NCBI GenBank assembly: GCA_914767715.1
Contig: OU612065.1
Coordinates: 3,164,001-3,224,000 of the forward strand
Direction: 5' to 3'
Source of the DNA: Membranipora membranacea
Taxonomy: Eukaryota; Bryozoa; Gymnolaemata; Cheilostomatida; Membraniporidae
Length of the DNA: 60,000 nucleotides
Below are positions 31,462-43,800 of this stretch, in pieces. The notes under the pieces are model-generated. The model had not been told where the DNA came from. It saw nothing but the letters and a program-made list of their open reading frames with translations, and did not search any database. Made by a program: the position numbers and the translations under genes. Position 1 is the first letter of the stretch. Every line of letters begins with the position of its first letter.

Positions 31462-33439
31462 AGTAGTATTAGCTGATCACCAGCAGTGTCTGTATGTACT
31501 CATAACCAACACTGCTCTCGTATCCACAGCCTGTCAACAGAGCATACATACAAATTATTTATCATCCTGACTTGATAGGTCCCCTGCTAATATATCAGTT
31601 TTCGGAACAAACTTTGAGGTTACTCCAATTCAATATTTTGGATCAGTGATTTATTTCTAAATCACAGGAGGATCCCCTGCCATATGAGAGCTATCCGCAA
31701 TAAGTTCATGCTGTAGTTCTATGTTGTGTTCTCTGGCAGAAGGAAGGAAAACCCAGCCACAGATTTGAAGACTGTTTTTTTTCATCACTGCCAGCATGTG
31801 CATCTCACTGCAAACAATTGGTTGAAAGTCTAATTGGGGCAGTTCATGTAAGTCGATGTTGTGGAGGTAACATTCCTCCAAGGAGTCCCAAACTCAAAGC
31901 TGTTCTACCAACCATAATACTATATGGACTTTGTCATTCTGCAGAATGGCTGCCCATAAGCTGGGAATTTATTGTGGTGGAGGGGTTTGTTTGCAGTAGG
32001 ATTCTTCCAATATATGGTAAATGATGGGGAGAACTAGGCGCAATAGAATAGTTGTTTAAATGAGATTAGATGAGTGCTCCTGAAAGGACATGCATAGTCA
32101 AAAACCTCAACCTCCACTTCAAAAAGAGGAGTAAAAGACGTTCCCTTTTTTTCCTACATAGATTATGCAGTGAATATAACAATGGCTTTCGTAAGATGGT
32201 AAAGCCAAGGAGTAACGCCTTTATCATTACTTACTTATCATTACTTCTCACTACTTAACCAAAGTCCTCAGTTGCTGTTATCATAATTACAGTAGTGCTA
32301 AGAATAGATGGTAGATAGAAGAGTTAAAGAGAGGAGTGGAAACTAAAATTTGTTTACAATGGAGTACAATCTTTCTCCTTGGTAGATACATACATAGGCC
32401 CTACAAGAACCCTGCTGCTACTACTACAACTATTACTACTGCTTTTCGATTTGTTCTGTTTCGTTTAAACCTCTTCCAAGGAAGTTTCTGATAGAGGAAG
32501 GAGTAGCCTTGATAGTCCTTGACCTTGGGTTGCAGCAGCTAGGTAATGGAGGACTGGCAGCAAACAATGACAACAATGCAATGAAATTTAGTATACATTG
32601 ATAATATTGAATTGATTATTATTATTGTTGCAAAGATTAGAAATGAGTATAGGCCTCTATATGGTCAGTCTGTGCCCATTGATTTGAGTCAACTCAGTGA
32701 CCATGAGTGGATGATATTCTCATCTGTCTAGAATCACAGTCACAATAATTATGATTCATATATAATATACATACATAGATATGGATAAATATATTATTTA
32801 TGTGATGATGATGATCATGAATGATGATAGGTAGGTTCCTTTTAACATGTTACATGGGAATGGTGATTTAGTTATTATCTCATGTCCCTCAAGTGTTTTA
32901 CTCCGTATTGTACTTTATAACACAAAGTGTTGGAATGATGCTTTTCTTTTCAGAGAATGGGCCTTGATTGATCTGTCACTAAGCAAGATCCCTGTTTGCC
33001 AAAATTGGGGAAATTTCAGAAAACTCTGGTGGAACTAATGTATCACGTGACTTTCACACAGACGTAAACAGGGTCTAGCCTAAAATTCAACTCCATAATA
33101 TATCTAGAGCTAATAAGCCATCTATTTTTCTGATTTTGACGAATCACATTAAAGATAACAAACATGTTAAATCATATTCAATTGGATGTTGTGCAGTTTT
33201 TATAGGCTTTAATTGTAGGAAGCAGGTTAGTTATTCAATTTCATTCTGAATGGATTTTATTATGTAGGTGGTAAGTGCTAGATGGGCACTACACACACGT
33301 GCATTTCACTTTTCAGTCGACAAAGATTTTACTCCGGCCTTTTCTACTAAAATTCTTATAAAGCCTCAGTGAAGCGAAAGCAGAGAGGGAACAACATAAC
33401 CAAAGAACTTATACACAAGTCTCTACAACAGCAACCATA
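31462..33439. other. Divergent intergenic region, IRS/SNU13
   Basis: The IRS (-) and SNU13 (+) start codons face away from each other across about 2 kb. The region must hold both promoters. ORFs of 60-75 codons on both strands show no recognisable domain. Simple-sequence patches of ATT and GATGAT type occur near 32615-32830. I see no clear TATA box or conserved motif that I would defend. Confidence 0.4.
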
Positions 33440-35069
33440 ATGGTAATATTTTATTTAGGGAAATAACTTTTTATTTTTCCAGCCAAGTTCTCACATCAAT
33501 GAACTAAACATCAATCAATGAGGTTATGTTCATGGCTCACATAACTATAATTTATAATGATAAAATAATATATATATAATGAGCCTGCCCTATGTTTTGA
33601 AGAACTGAATGAGAGGATAGGTAAATTGTAAATGAAATGATTATTATTATTATTTTGTTACAAAAAGGTAAAAAAAGTAATTATTTATTTCTCTCATCAT
33701 CTTTCTATTCCACTACTAACCACTTACTAACTTACTTTACTCTACTGTATGTACTTGACAGGTTGGCAGTTTCATGTTTTTAAAGATTATCTAAGATACT
33801 TAGCTTAGTCTTAAGAAAGATTGTACTAAATATAAAAGCATTTTATTGCCAATTTTCAAGACCAATCCAAAGGATGGTATTTTACTTACAAATTTTGGTT
33901 GCCCTTCTTAGCTCTTACTCCTGCTGTGTGTTAGTCACATATTCATGCGGAAAAGGTATTTATTCATTCAGGGCGATGAAGTGAACCCCAAGGCGTATCC
34001 ATTGGCCGATGCAGAGTTGACCAAGAAAATACTGGACCTAGTTCAACAGGCAGTAAACTATAAGCAGCTTCGCAAAGGAGCTAATGAAGGTAAATATTTA
34101 ACTCATTCGTCAACCTCAAATATATATGAATATATAATAATAATATGTCCTAGACAGCCTTCTTGATGTCAGACTATTTATTTTGTTGAAGTTTAATTTG
34201 TCAAGAATTATATTGGATAACGGCATTAGCTACAGTTTACTTTTGTTATCATTGTAGCGACAAAAACTCTCAACAGAGGTATATCCGAGTTCATTGTTAT
34301 GGCTGCTGATGCTGAGCCTTTGGAAATATTGATGCATTTACCTCTTCTTTGTGAGGATAAGGTATGTCATTCACTTTTCTTCAAATTAAATAATTCTCTA
34401 AGAGTAGGAGGTGGCTCAGTTGGTTAGAGCGCCGGACTTCAACATGCAAGTGTTGAAGGTCGGTTCGAATCCCACTGCACTCCATCTTCTACTGGGGATT
34501 GGTTGGCCCCCAGGTGTGCTCCGACCTGCCTGCAAACTGAGAGCAAATTGGCGCAGATATTGCGGCCTCGCCATTAAGGCATTAATATTTCGCCGCCCAT
34601 GCCTCGGGATGGGCGAGTGATATGACATCCATTTTAATCAACCTTTTTTTAGTCAACCTCTGCTTCTTAGTAAATATGTAAAAAAAAGGTAGTGCTGGAG
34701 CAAAAGTGAACCATTTCCACAAAGGACCCATGCTGATCTCTGAGTGTCAATGGTAACAGGCTAAACTAGTTCATTGACATATCAATATATTGTTGATGAG
34801 CGTGATAAAATGTGCCTGCTGTCAATGTATACACTGTACTTGTGTTTGGCAATCGAACAATTCAATCACTGACAATATGAGGATCTTAAATTATCCACTT
34901 TTTATTACAGAATGTACCCTACGTGTTTGTAAGGTCCAAGCAGGCTCTTGGACGTGCTTGTGGAGTCACAAGGCCAGTGATCTCCTGTTCTGTTACAGTG
35001 AATGAGGGCTCACAGCTCAAGTCTACAATAACCACCACACAACAGATGATAGAGAGACTTCTCATCTAA
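33440..35069 (+). CDS. SNU13: SNU13 / 15.5K k-turn RNA-binding protein, four coding exons
   Basis: SNU13 (NHP2L1) is the L7Ae-family protein that binds kink-turns in U4 snRNA and in box C/D snoRNAs, nucleating the U4/U6.U5 tri-snRNP and C/D snoRNPs in the nucleus. Exons are 33440-33442 (only the ATG), 33972-34089, 34258-34361 and 34911-35069, giving 127 aa against 128 in human. The protein opens [19 protein letters not shown] and is nearly collinear with the human protein. It contains the RNA-contact segment [18 protein letters not shown], then the AADAEPLEI and [12 protein letters not shown] blocks that define this subfamily. The start codon sits alone at the end of exon 1. A polyadenylation signal lies at 35123-35128. 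Intron 3 holds a SINE and a candidate C/D snoRNA. Confidence 0.97.
34407..34625 (+). mobile_element. tRNA-derived SINE in SNU13 intron 3
   Basis: The head (34407-34483) folds like a tRNA. It has a perfect D-arm (GCTCAGTTGGTTAGAGC), a T-arm with B-box GGTTCGAATCC (34462-34472), and partial acceptor pairing of GGAG with CTCC. The anticodon arm is replaced by a perfect 8-bp hairpin, CTTCAACA-TGCAAG-TGTTGAAG (34437-34458). A roughly 140-bp non-tRNA body follows, with GC-rich inverted blocks (GCCCATGCCTCGGGATGGGC). There is no usable anticodon, so this is a SINE rather than a functional tRNA gene. The exact 3' end is uncertain. Confidence 0.6.
34787..34878 (+). ncRNA. Candidate box C/D snoRNA in SNU13 intron 3
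   Basis: A C-box-like TTGATGA (34793-34799; consensus RTGATGA) and a D box CTGA (34869-34872) are 80 nt apart end to end. They are flanked directly by a perfect 6-bp terminal stem, ATATTG (34787-34792) with CAATAT (34873-34878). Length and geometry fit an intronic C/D snoRNA, on the sense strand of the host. The first base of the C box deviates, internal C'/D' boxes are weak, and only about 32 nt separate it from the 3' splice site. No rRNA target was established. Confidence 0.3.
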
Positions 35070-36600
35070 GCTGTTGCATGTAAATATTGTTATATATGAA
35101 TGTATAAATATATACTAAAACCAATAAAATTATGGATTTTGTAAGTTTTACACCAATTCTATTCCATTCCGTAAAAGAACTTATTTACCTTGTGGCAAGA
35201 TGTATCAAATTGAAACAAGCAGAAGCTCGGTGACTGTTGAATCAGGGAGGTTCCCACCCTCCCTGGTTGCTTGAGTGAAAAGATTGAAATAGAGCAAGTT
35301 TCTATGTCAAACTAAACTATGAAGTAATTGAGCAGTTGAACTAAGCTGAAATGATAGCTAATGCTGACACTGTTTGGCGGCAGAGAGACTTGTAAGACAC
35401 GCTGTCGAAAAAATATTGCATCTAGATATAGAGCTACTGACATATTTGTTGAGAGCCGCGGAAAATGACTGAGACAATATAGGTCAAAGTTTTTGATACT
35501 TGGGTAGGCGACATGTATCTTGGAACTCTTAACATGGTATATTGGGGTTGTATCACCCCTATCGAATTATGGTGACAGTGGCACACAATTTCTTCAAACT
35601 TGGGAGGAAAGCGCAATCTATTATCTCGGGAAGCGTGTGATTAGAGAAAACTGTTTGCACGATTGGCTTACCTAACTTATTCTCATCAGTTGAAAATCAT
35701 TGTTTGATTCCCACCAAATTTTGTTTGTCGGTCCTTTGGTGTTGTGATAATGAAGATTGATGTCCCCAGGGAGTCTGTCCCAAATTCCCTGATGTCCCTT
35801 TTCTGCGTTGAGAGTTGCTTCCCCTTGTTTGCTCAAGCAGCAAACCAGTTGACATGAACAGACGGATACGAATTGGGTTATTATACATACCCATCATGCT
35901 AGGAATGTATGTTAGCTTTTATGCAGGTCGGATTGTTATGGTAATGGTCATTGAGGGTGGGTATCTATCATTTATATATAATTTTTTGTATAAACGCTGA
36001 ACGATAAATAGGGTTCATGTTGTAATTGAAAGGGCAATTACAGTTATATTTAAAATAACGATAGAAATTTCCACTACTCGGGTGGGGGGGGGAGGGGGCT
36101 CCCTTCTTATTTTACAGAAGATTAAAGATAAGGGAAAGATTTTGTCAGCTTGAATGAAACCTAAGAGAAGATCATCTTCATTTACTAATAAGCTTTTGCC
36201 CAATGTTGGCTCAGTTCTACCAGGGAGACTGGTTCTACTCAAGATTTAGGTTTATTTTTTCCAGTCAATTGGTTGCTTTGAGTTTTTTTTTCTGAAGATG
36301 GCAGTTTTAAAATTGAAGATTGCTCTTTTTTTCGCCGAAGCAATTGAAGACAGCTTTGTGCGCAGGAAGTCCCACTCAGATAAATGAGAGTATAATATTG
36401 CATTGACATACATATGTGCATATCATATTATAGTTTTATTCACATATGAGCTGTGATATGCATATATATTTAGCCTTCTCATTGTATATAATTTGAAATC
36501 AATTCTTCATACGATATGGTCTACATGGCTGGCTGCTGAAATTAAGGCGTGGATCAAGGATGACACCAAGCAGTTTGTTGTTTTCTGTCACCATGATCTC
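35070..36600. other. Intergenic region downstream of SNU13
   Basis: Apart from the SNU13 polyadenylation signal (AATAAA, 35123-35128) I see no supported gene. Short ORFs such as 35815-36000 have no recognisable features. A G-run at about 36082-36096 and a small AGGGAGG/CCTCCCT hairpin near 35247 are the only structures noticed. Confidence 0.4.
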
Positions 36601-36634
36601 CGTTTCATTTGTCTCATGTATCATTACATGTTGA

Positions 36635-37140
36635 TTATTGTTGTGAGATCATCAAACGTGTTTTATTGGTGATTAGCATCATATTGTTGGTATTCGCCCA
36701 GTCAGACAAGTTGTTGACATCTTGCTGCAGTTCTTGAATACTATTATCTACATCACATTTGTTGACGATAATATACATAGCGGTGTCATCTGCAAATTTT
36801 CCAGGTTTTGACTGTGATTTAAGATTGCTCACATGCCAGGGTCCCAGGTTGGTTCCCTGAGGCTTTCCCATTTTGACTGGCTTGTGTGAAGAACTGTAAG
36901 ATCCCAGATTTCACTACAATATCTACCTCTCATAAAACTGTTGATGAGTGGTATCAGTCCATCAGGTATATCTAGCTGTCGCAGTTAGTCTGCTAATTTT
37001 TCGGGGTGCATTCTGTCAAATGCTTTTGACATATCAGCTATGGCAACAGAGATATGGTTGGGTTTTCGATCATCTAGAGCTGAACACCAATCATGATACT
37101 GCATGAAGCACCTGTTATTTTCAATGACAAGAGGTTCATA
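36635..37140 (-). pseudogene. Decayed non-LTR reverse transcriptase fragment
   Basis: The minus-strand translation keeps pieces of an RT palm: a motif-A-like ADMSKAFDRM, PQGTNLGP (motif B) and KFADDTAMYIIV (motif C, FADD catalytic box), then the thumb-like IQELQQDVNNLSDW. It is broken by an in-frame TAA at 36987-36985 and a frame change near 36870. The stretch between motifs B and C is shortened by several residues. It is a dead fragment of a non-LTR retrotransposon in the gap upstream of the RBM47-like gene. Confidence 0.75.
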
Positions 37141-37837
37141 ATTTTTGGGATGAAGGACAACTTACACTACACTTCTCAATCATGTAGATTATTGTTCCAT
37201 ATCATCATTATCATATTAATTAATAATATATATGAAATGTACTGTGGCCCCAAAAGCTGTGGGCCACGGTAGAAATGAGTACCTTCAGCATCCATTATTT
37301 ACAATGTGTATCTGAATAACGTTCACAGCAACAATCACCTGTAAGCCTAAGCAAAGTAGATGTTTTGTACCACAACGTTTTAGGTTGGTGAAAGTTTTTA
37401 TTTTTCAGGTTCTCAGTTATCATAAGGGAACCTGTATTGCTCCACAATAGTTTTTATCTCTTTGCTAGTATTGTGCCATGCCAATTGATGGCTACTTTTT
37501 AATTCATGCAGAGAACTTTTGAAAGAAAATTCCATAAATTATAGTTCTTACGGTGATGTGCTGCTTATGATATGATCTATCTTACAAGTGTGCATCTTTG
37601 AGCACTACTTTAACATGAGTGGGATGCAAAAAGTCCCTCTATAACTCCTTGGCTTGATATTTCACATTGATAGGTCACTCTTTCAATGGGAAGTTGTCTG
37701 TTCTACCATTGAAGCCACTGTCATGTTCTATAATGACACTTAGCAGGTCACTGTCCAATTAAAAATAGTTACACAACTTTGTCCAATCATAACCAAGATG
37801 AGAAACAATTCAGTCTGCATTTTGTTTGCACAAGAGG

Positions 37838-40800
37838 ATGATGGCGTCAGATTATCTTATCTCAGATTTCGAGCATATGAGCTTGAGCTCAGTTTATGCA
37901 AGCCCTGCTATAAGGCAAGACTCAGTTAATAGTGAGAGGGCACTTCTTGATTTGATGGATAGAACAGGCTACAGCATGGTTCAACAAAATGGACAGAGAA
38001 AATATGGAGGTCCTCCCCCTGGTTGGGAAGGATCTGCTCCACCACGTGGATGTGAAATTTTCATAGGGAGAATACCCAGAGACTGCTATGAAGATGAACT
38101 TGTTCCTATATTTGAAAAGATGGGTAAGATATACGAGTTGAGGTTGATGATGGACTTTAGTGGGGCAAACAGAGGCTACGCTTTTGTCATGTACACCAAC
38201 AAGGGGGATGCTCAGCGCTCTGTGAGAGAGATGAATAATTATGAAATTAGGAAGGGAAGGTTCCTTGGCGTTTGCCAAAGCGTCGATAATTGTAGACTCT
38301 TTGTCGGTGGGATTCCCAAAACTAAGGCTCGCGATGAAATCTATGAGGAGATGGTGAAAGTCACAGAAGGAGTGGTCGATGTGATCGTGTACCCTTCGGC
38401 TCAGGACAAATCGAAGAACCGAGGCTTTGCGTTTGTCGAGTATGATAGTCACCGAGCTGCAGCCATGGCTAGGAGAAAGTTGATACCGGGTCGAATACAA
38501 CTATGGGGCCATCAGATTGCCGTTGACTGGGCAGAACCAGAGAATGAAGTAGATGAAGACATCATGAAAACTGTAAGTTTGTCACTACGCTGTCTTGAAA
38601 TAAATATTGTTGTATTCACATAATCGTATTTGTGATACAAATCTAAATCTATACTCATATTACAGCTTCTCCAAGTAATGCCAAAAGGCCATGTGTAAGC
38701 AGCCTGACTTGTAATCGGTGCATTCAAACATTTGAATGTACTGAACATGCATATGGATATAGGTAGACTATGTGACTCCCATATATCCTAGATGCCACAT
38801 GACATGATCACAACTAGATTGTATGTGCCTACATGAAAAACTGCCACACAATATTGCGCAAATGATGGCTAGCACAGTTAATTCAAAAGTTAAAGTTTGA
38901 GTGAACATATTCTCCTCAGAGCATTTATGATGTGTCCAATAAATTATGTTGGCTGTCTCAAATATTTTGTATATACTGCTTTATTAGGAACACAAACATG
39001 TAGGCGACATGGTTCTGTATAAAATGTTTCATTATACATGTAAAGCCCCTTGATACTATTTACACTCATGTTTGCTTGGAGAGGATTATGAGTAAAAAAT
39101 ACACAACATAGAAAACAGCTCATAGCACACTAACCATCCTCAAGACATACTTTTGATGGTTGTATAGTGTATACATAAAACTATTAGCAGCACGATGTTG
39201 GCTACTTGTCAGACTGTTTTTATGATGAGCTTGCATAAACGCTTTGGATGATGCACAAACAGGGCACGTGCTTATGTGTAATATCAACAAGGTTCTGGCA
39301 ATGTTGTTTATTTTGCTTCACAGGACACTAAAAATTTATGGCAAGTTCAAAGGTAGACTCAGCTGGTCGTAGGGTCTTAGTTTCAAGTCCAATGATCCAT
39401 GCTGGCCACAGAAATTGAGGAATACTTTATTTATATGGCAATTACTGATATCAGCCCAAATTAGATAATAGGCCCCTGCGAAACCATCTCTGTAATTTAT
39501 GTTAGACATTGACATAAATTTTGATGGAAGAAACTCTAGCCCGCTATGTCAGAATTTTTCATTTTATTGTGAAATCGTTTTTAAATGATTGACAGGTTAA
39601 GATCTTATATGTGCGTAATCTTATGTTGAGTACAACAGAGGAGCACCTAGAGGAAGTCTTCACCAAAGCAGCTGACCCTCAACCCCCTGGTAAAAAAGCT
39701 GTTGAGAGAGTGAAGAAACTCAAAGACTACGCCTTCATCCACTTCTCAGAGCGAGATGAAGCTCTACGTGCTCTGAAAGCCATCAATGGTATGTCTAAGC
39801 TTAGAAAAAAACTACTCGACTGGTATCATTAAAGCTTTGGTAGATAGTGAATGTATGTCTCATTTGGGCTTAAATCTGCAGACATCCTAGCTGTTGTATT
39901 TCTGTATTTTGTGTGGAACTATGGCATCAAATTTTGAATCTCATGTTTGAAATTTGTAATTTGCGCTGAATGCTGATATCAAATTTTGTGGAGTGAAGCT
40001 TCTCATGATAAATTTGCATATTGTTGTCTCTGTTATCACACTTTGGTAAGGGGGTGTGTCAATGCAGACTTATATAAACCTGGTATAAAGGTCACTGATA
40101 AGGCCTCACAAAGCCTCCTTTATCTGGTGCTTGGATATTTGTACTAGATGGGTAAATTCTGAGATAGTGGTCTGGCTGGTAATCATGTGAATGCTAAGTA
40201 CCCCTACAGCTGGCTCGTAAACAAATAAGAGCTGTAGATAAGAGTTACCTCTCACAGTATCTTCTCTTTATGTCTCTAATTTCATACCCCTGTCACCAGA
40301 TAACCCACATGGTACACACCTTTGACATTTTATCTCAGTATTTGTGCAACTAACTTGATACTGGTGGAACTCACTGGAACCTTCGTGATGAATCAATTTC
40401 CAAAATAATCTTATGCCCTGTAAGCTCTGATAACTTGTGTGGTGTGGTGGCTCTATACAATAATCACTGGTTTTTTTGTCCTAAATCTATGTGGTTTCTT
40501 TCACAGGTACAGAGATTGATGGCTCAAGGGTTGAAGTAGTTTTGGCCAAACCTGTTGATAAGAACGACCCTAGCAGGCAAAAGAAAGCTGCACAGGAACA
40601 GCAAGCTGCCCTTGCTGCTAACCCATTCTTTCAGGTACCCAGGTTAAATAGAATTTTGTGTATGACTTCTTTGTCGCATGGTTTGATGATGCCAAAATGC
40701 AATAGAGAACAGTTGATGAAATGTTTCAGATAAACTTGGACTATTACTTTACTGATAAATCTTATCACCCAATCCCAAATTGCTAACCATGCTGACAGGA

Positions 40801-43800
40801 TTAGGCATATTATTGTTTAACCATTGGATGACCCCCAATTCCTTTTTTCCTACATTACTTCTGTATTATGTGTAGGTCATAAGATTGAGATTACCGCACT
40901 AAACTTCGACTTTGCACCATAATGATAAAATATGAAATCATTACATCAATTGAGACTTGGCTTCGAATTGAACAGCCACATGCCTGGCTCTCCAGAGCTA
41001 GGTATATAGGCTCAAATCTATTGCAATGACCAATAGCAAACCTTCCGATCCAAGTTGTCACTTATGTTCATGATTGACTTGAGTACATAATCTTAGCCGA
41101 GTAGATTGTATAATTTTCCACTAACAAGCTATCTCCTAGTGGATATTTCTACAGAAATCAGCCTAATAATCTCATACAAATATTTGAAGAAAATTTTGTT
41201 TGTGTACAAATTAAACACATGTGTCATGAAGTTAAGATATGACAGCGAACACTTGTAGATAGGTGCTGCTCTGTTTGTTGACTAGCACTGCATAATCGCC
41301 TTAAACCATCATGTTTTAGTCTACAGCGTTCATACATATTTAATTTTAATCAAGCATTATGTTGGTAAACTATCCATGACAAGAGCCAGAGCAAAGCTGA
41401 AACTTTTTAAGAATGTTTGAGTTTTGGGTGTTCAGTCTAAAGTTGAGCCAAATCTAGTTTGACCAAATATTTCTCCGTTCAAAACAGTGACATGGCCAAA
41501 ATAAGGATATTTTATTTAAAGAAAGCAAAGCTTTCATAAAATTGTCCTCTAAGATGGAAGGATCTAACAATTGCAGCAAACTTTCATAAATTCACTAGGA
41601 GATGATTGATTTTATGATTTCAGAACATGATTCCAACTGCTTTCGACCCTCAATTGTCAGCTTACTATGCACAGCTGCAAATACCTCAGGCCGCAGCGGC
41701 AAGGTGAGACTTAGGTGATTTCTTCGTCTCATGCTTCAGTAAAGTCATAAACCAAGAGAGTCTATTGCTACGTCCAATATTGCCACAGCAACTATTTTAT
41801 TCCGCATGGCTAGAAAATCTGAGGCTATTGTCTGTGTGTCCAGTTCGCTCCATCTATTTGTGATTGATAAGCTATTTGATTTTTTCTTGTGTAGCATTGA
41901 TTTACTGTTTCGATTCAACCATAATTCTATGAAAAAAGGAAAATTGAATGTCTGATTTGAGTCTGTTATTTACGTTTCTGTAACAAACTGACCACTCCTC
42001 CTGTATGTGTTGTCTACTATCATTTCCAACACAGCCTGGTTTTCGATATTTTTGTAGCGATATGGGTATGAGAGGCGTAGCCAGGGGAGGAGCATCCCTC
42101 CGTATCGGTAGAGGAAGAGGAGCAGCAGGTTCTCGGGCTGCCAGCGCTAGATTATACGGAGCAAGAAGGAAAAGCGCTTCACCAGCTGAGGTATGTGTTG
42201 GATGAAATTTTGTCATTGAGACTTCTCCAATCGTCACTGGTTAAAATTGCTGATAGTTCTGCCATTCCAGTGAGTAACCCTGGCACACTTATGGCTGGTT
42301 TTATAAAAGTAACGCAAAATTCCACTAAGACATTCTCCAGTTTGAATAATTTTAAGACATAAACCAAATTGTAGAAGGCTTTTTTGGAGCTGTGCACAAA
42401 AACTTTTATGTCAAAGATATCAGCATATTTTTATTGTGACCTGGACATGACTCGTTTTGACTATTGATTTCAAAGATTATACTGATTTGTGACGCTGCCT
42501 TTATCATAGAGTGATTTACCTAACTGTCAATGATTGAATCTGATTATTACCAAACCCCTGAGATGCCCTTTGATTGTTGTCATTGATTGACTGCATGGAC
42601 TGAACGATTGGGTTATGTATGTACAATCATGGACTTAGTTTGCTCAGATATATCTCCTTTCCCCTTACCCCAACAGTCTTTCAAAGCTTTTAGTTTAGAA
42701 TAGTCTTTTCAACAATGAATGGTAAAACATGATATTTATTAACTATGAAAAACACGATACATATTTGCATCAAACGAAATCTGGAAAGTTGAGGAACCCT
42801 ATCAGAATCTGGCTGGTCAGGTCTAAGGGATGGGATCGATTAGTATCGATCGGTGAGACCTGTATGATGGCGCTATCTGCCGCTAGGCGGTGTCATTGTT
42901 TATTGTCCTTCTTATCATATCATTGTCTGTCCTCATCTCTCTAAAACACTACAGATTTACATAATCAAATACAATAATTATGCTGTGACAAATAACAATG
43001 TCCACACATATCAGGTGTATACTACTCCATGTACGCTAGAGGTTCCGAGATTCAGAATACTCATTCAAGTGCTGCACAAATAGACAACACTTCAATCTAG
43101 TTATTTGCAAGATTGATCTACATTGGACCCTGAGAGTCATCTTATGCTGCCTTAAGTGTTATTTTATTTACATGTCTTGTTATAAAAAGATAAGATTAAT
43201 TTCCAGACCATTCAGGTTTGAATAGAATGAGCATCTCAGCCATGAAATAAATATGAAGTTGAGGGTTATTAGAACTGAGATAAACTAAATCTGTATCAAA
43301 TTCTGCCTCCTACTCACCACGTCATCAGCTATATCCCCAGCCATACATCCCACAATGCACGGTACGCATTACACATGTACGCTGAACTGACCGGTACAAT
43401 ATCTGAACCAATCATGCATTCTGCAAGATTTCCCAACAAGCATCAGGAGGTTTTGAAGGACTGTTGGGGCCATGTAAATTGATGGTATCAACCTTGGACT
43501 GTTGTGCCAAGGGTGTGCTGATTTCCTTATTCAAACAAAAATTAATAATGACCAACCTGTCCTCAATAGGGTTTGTTTGGAGACAGGCTGATCATATAAG
43601 TTTTGTATCTGTAGTTTAAGTTGTTGTGATCGCTTTTTTAATACTATGTGATGATTAACCTGCTATCCTAATTAGCTTGTAGAGCCTTTCTTATCTAACT
43701 CTATTGAGCACATAGATGTAGTTTCTGACATGATATTTGTACCCACATGTCCTTCCAAGCTAGAACCTTCCACATCACCCAACAAGAGATCAGTGCAGGT

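Noticed and set aside
31657-32258. Short ORFs on both strands between IRS and SNU13
   Set aside because: No domain, no consistent splice frame, and not needed to complete any neighbouring gene.
34407-34483. True tRNA gene with intron
   Set aside because: The anticodon arm is replaced by a continuous hairpin without a recognisable anticodon loop, and the acceptor stem pairs only partly.
35815-36000. 61-codon + ORF with hydrophobic stretches
   Set aside because: No signal-peptide logic or family match; AT-rich intergenic chance ORF.
37922-38500. 192-codon ORF on the minus strand
   Set aside because: It is the antisense shadow of RBM47-like exon 1; the + strand encodes two canonical RRMs there.
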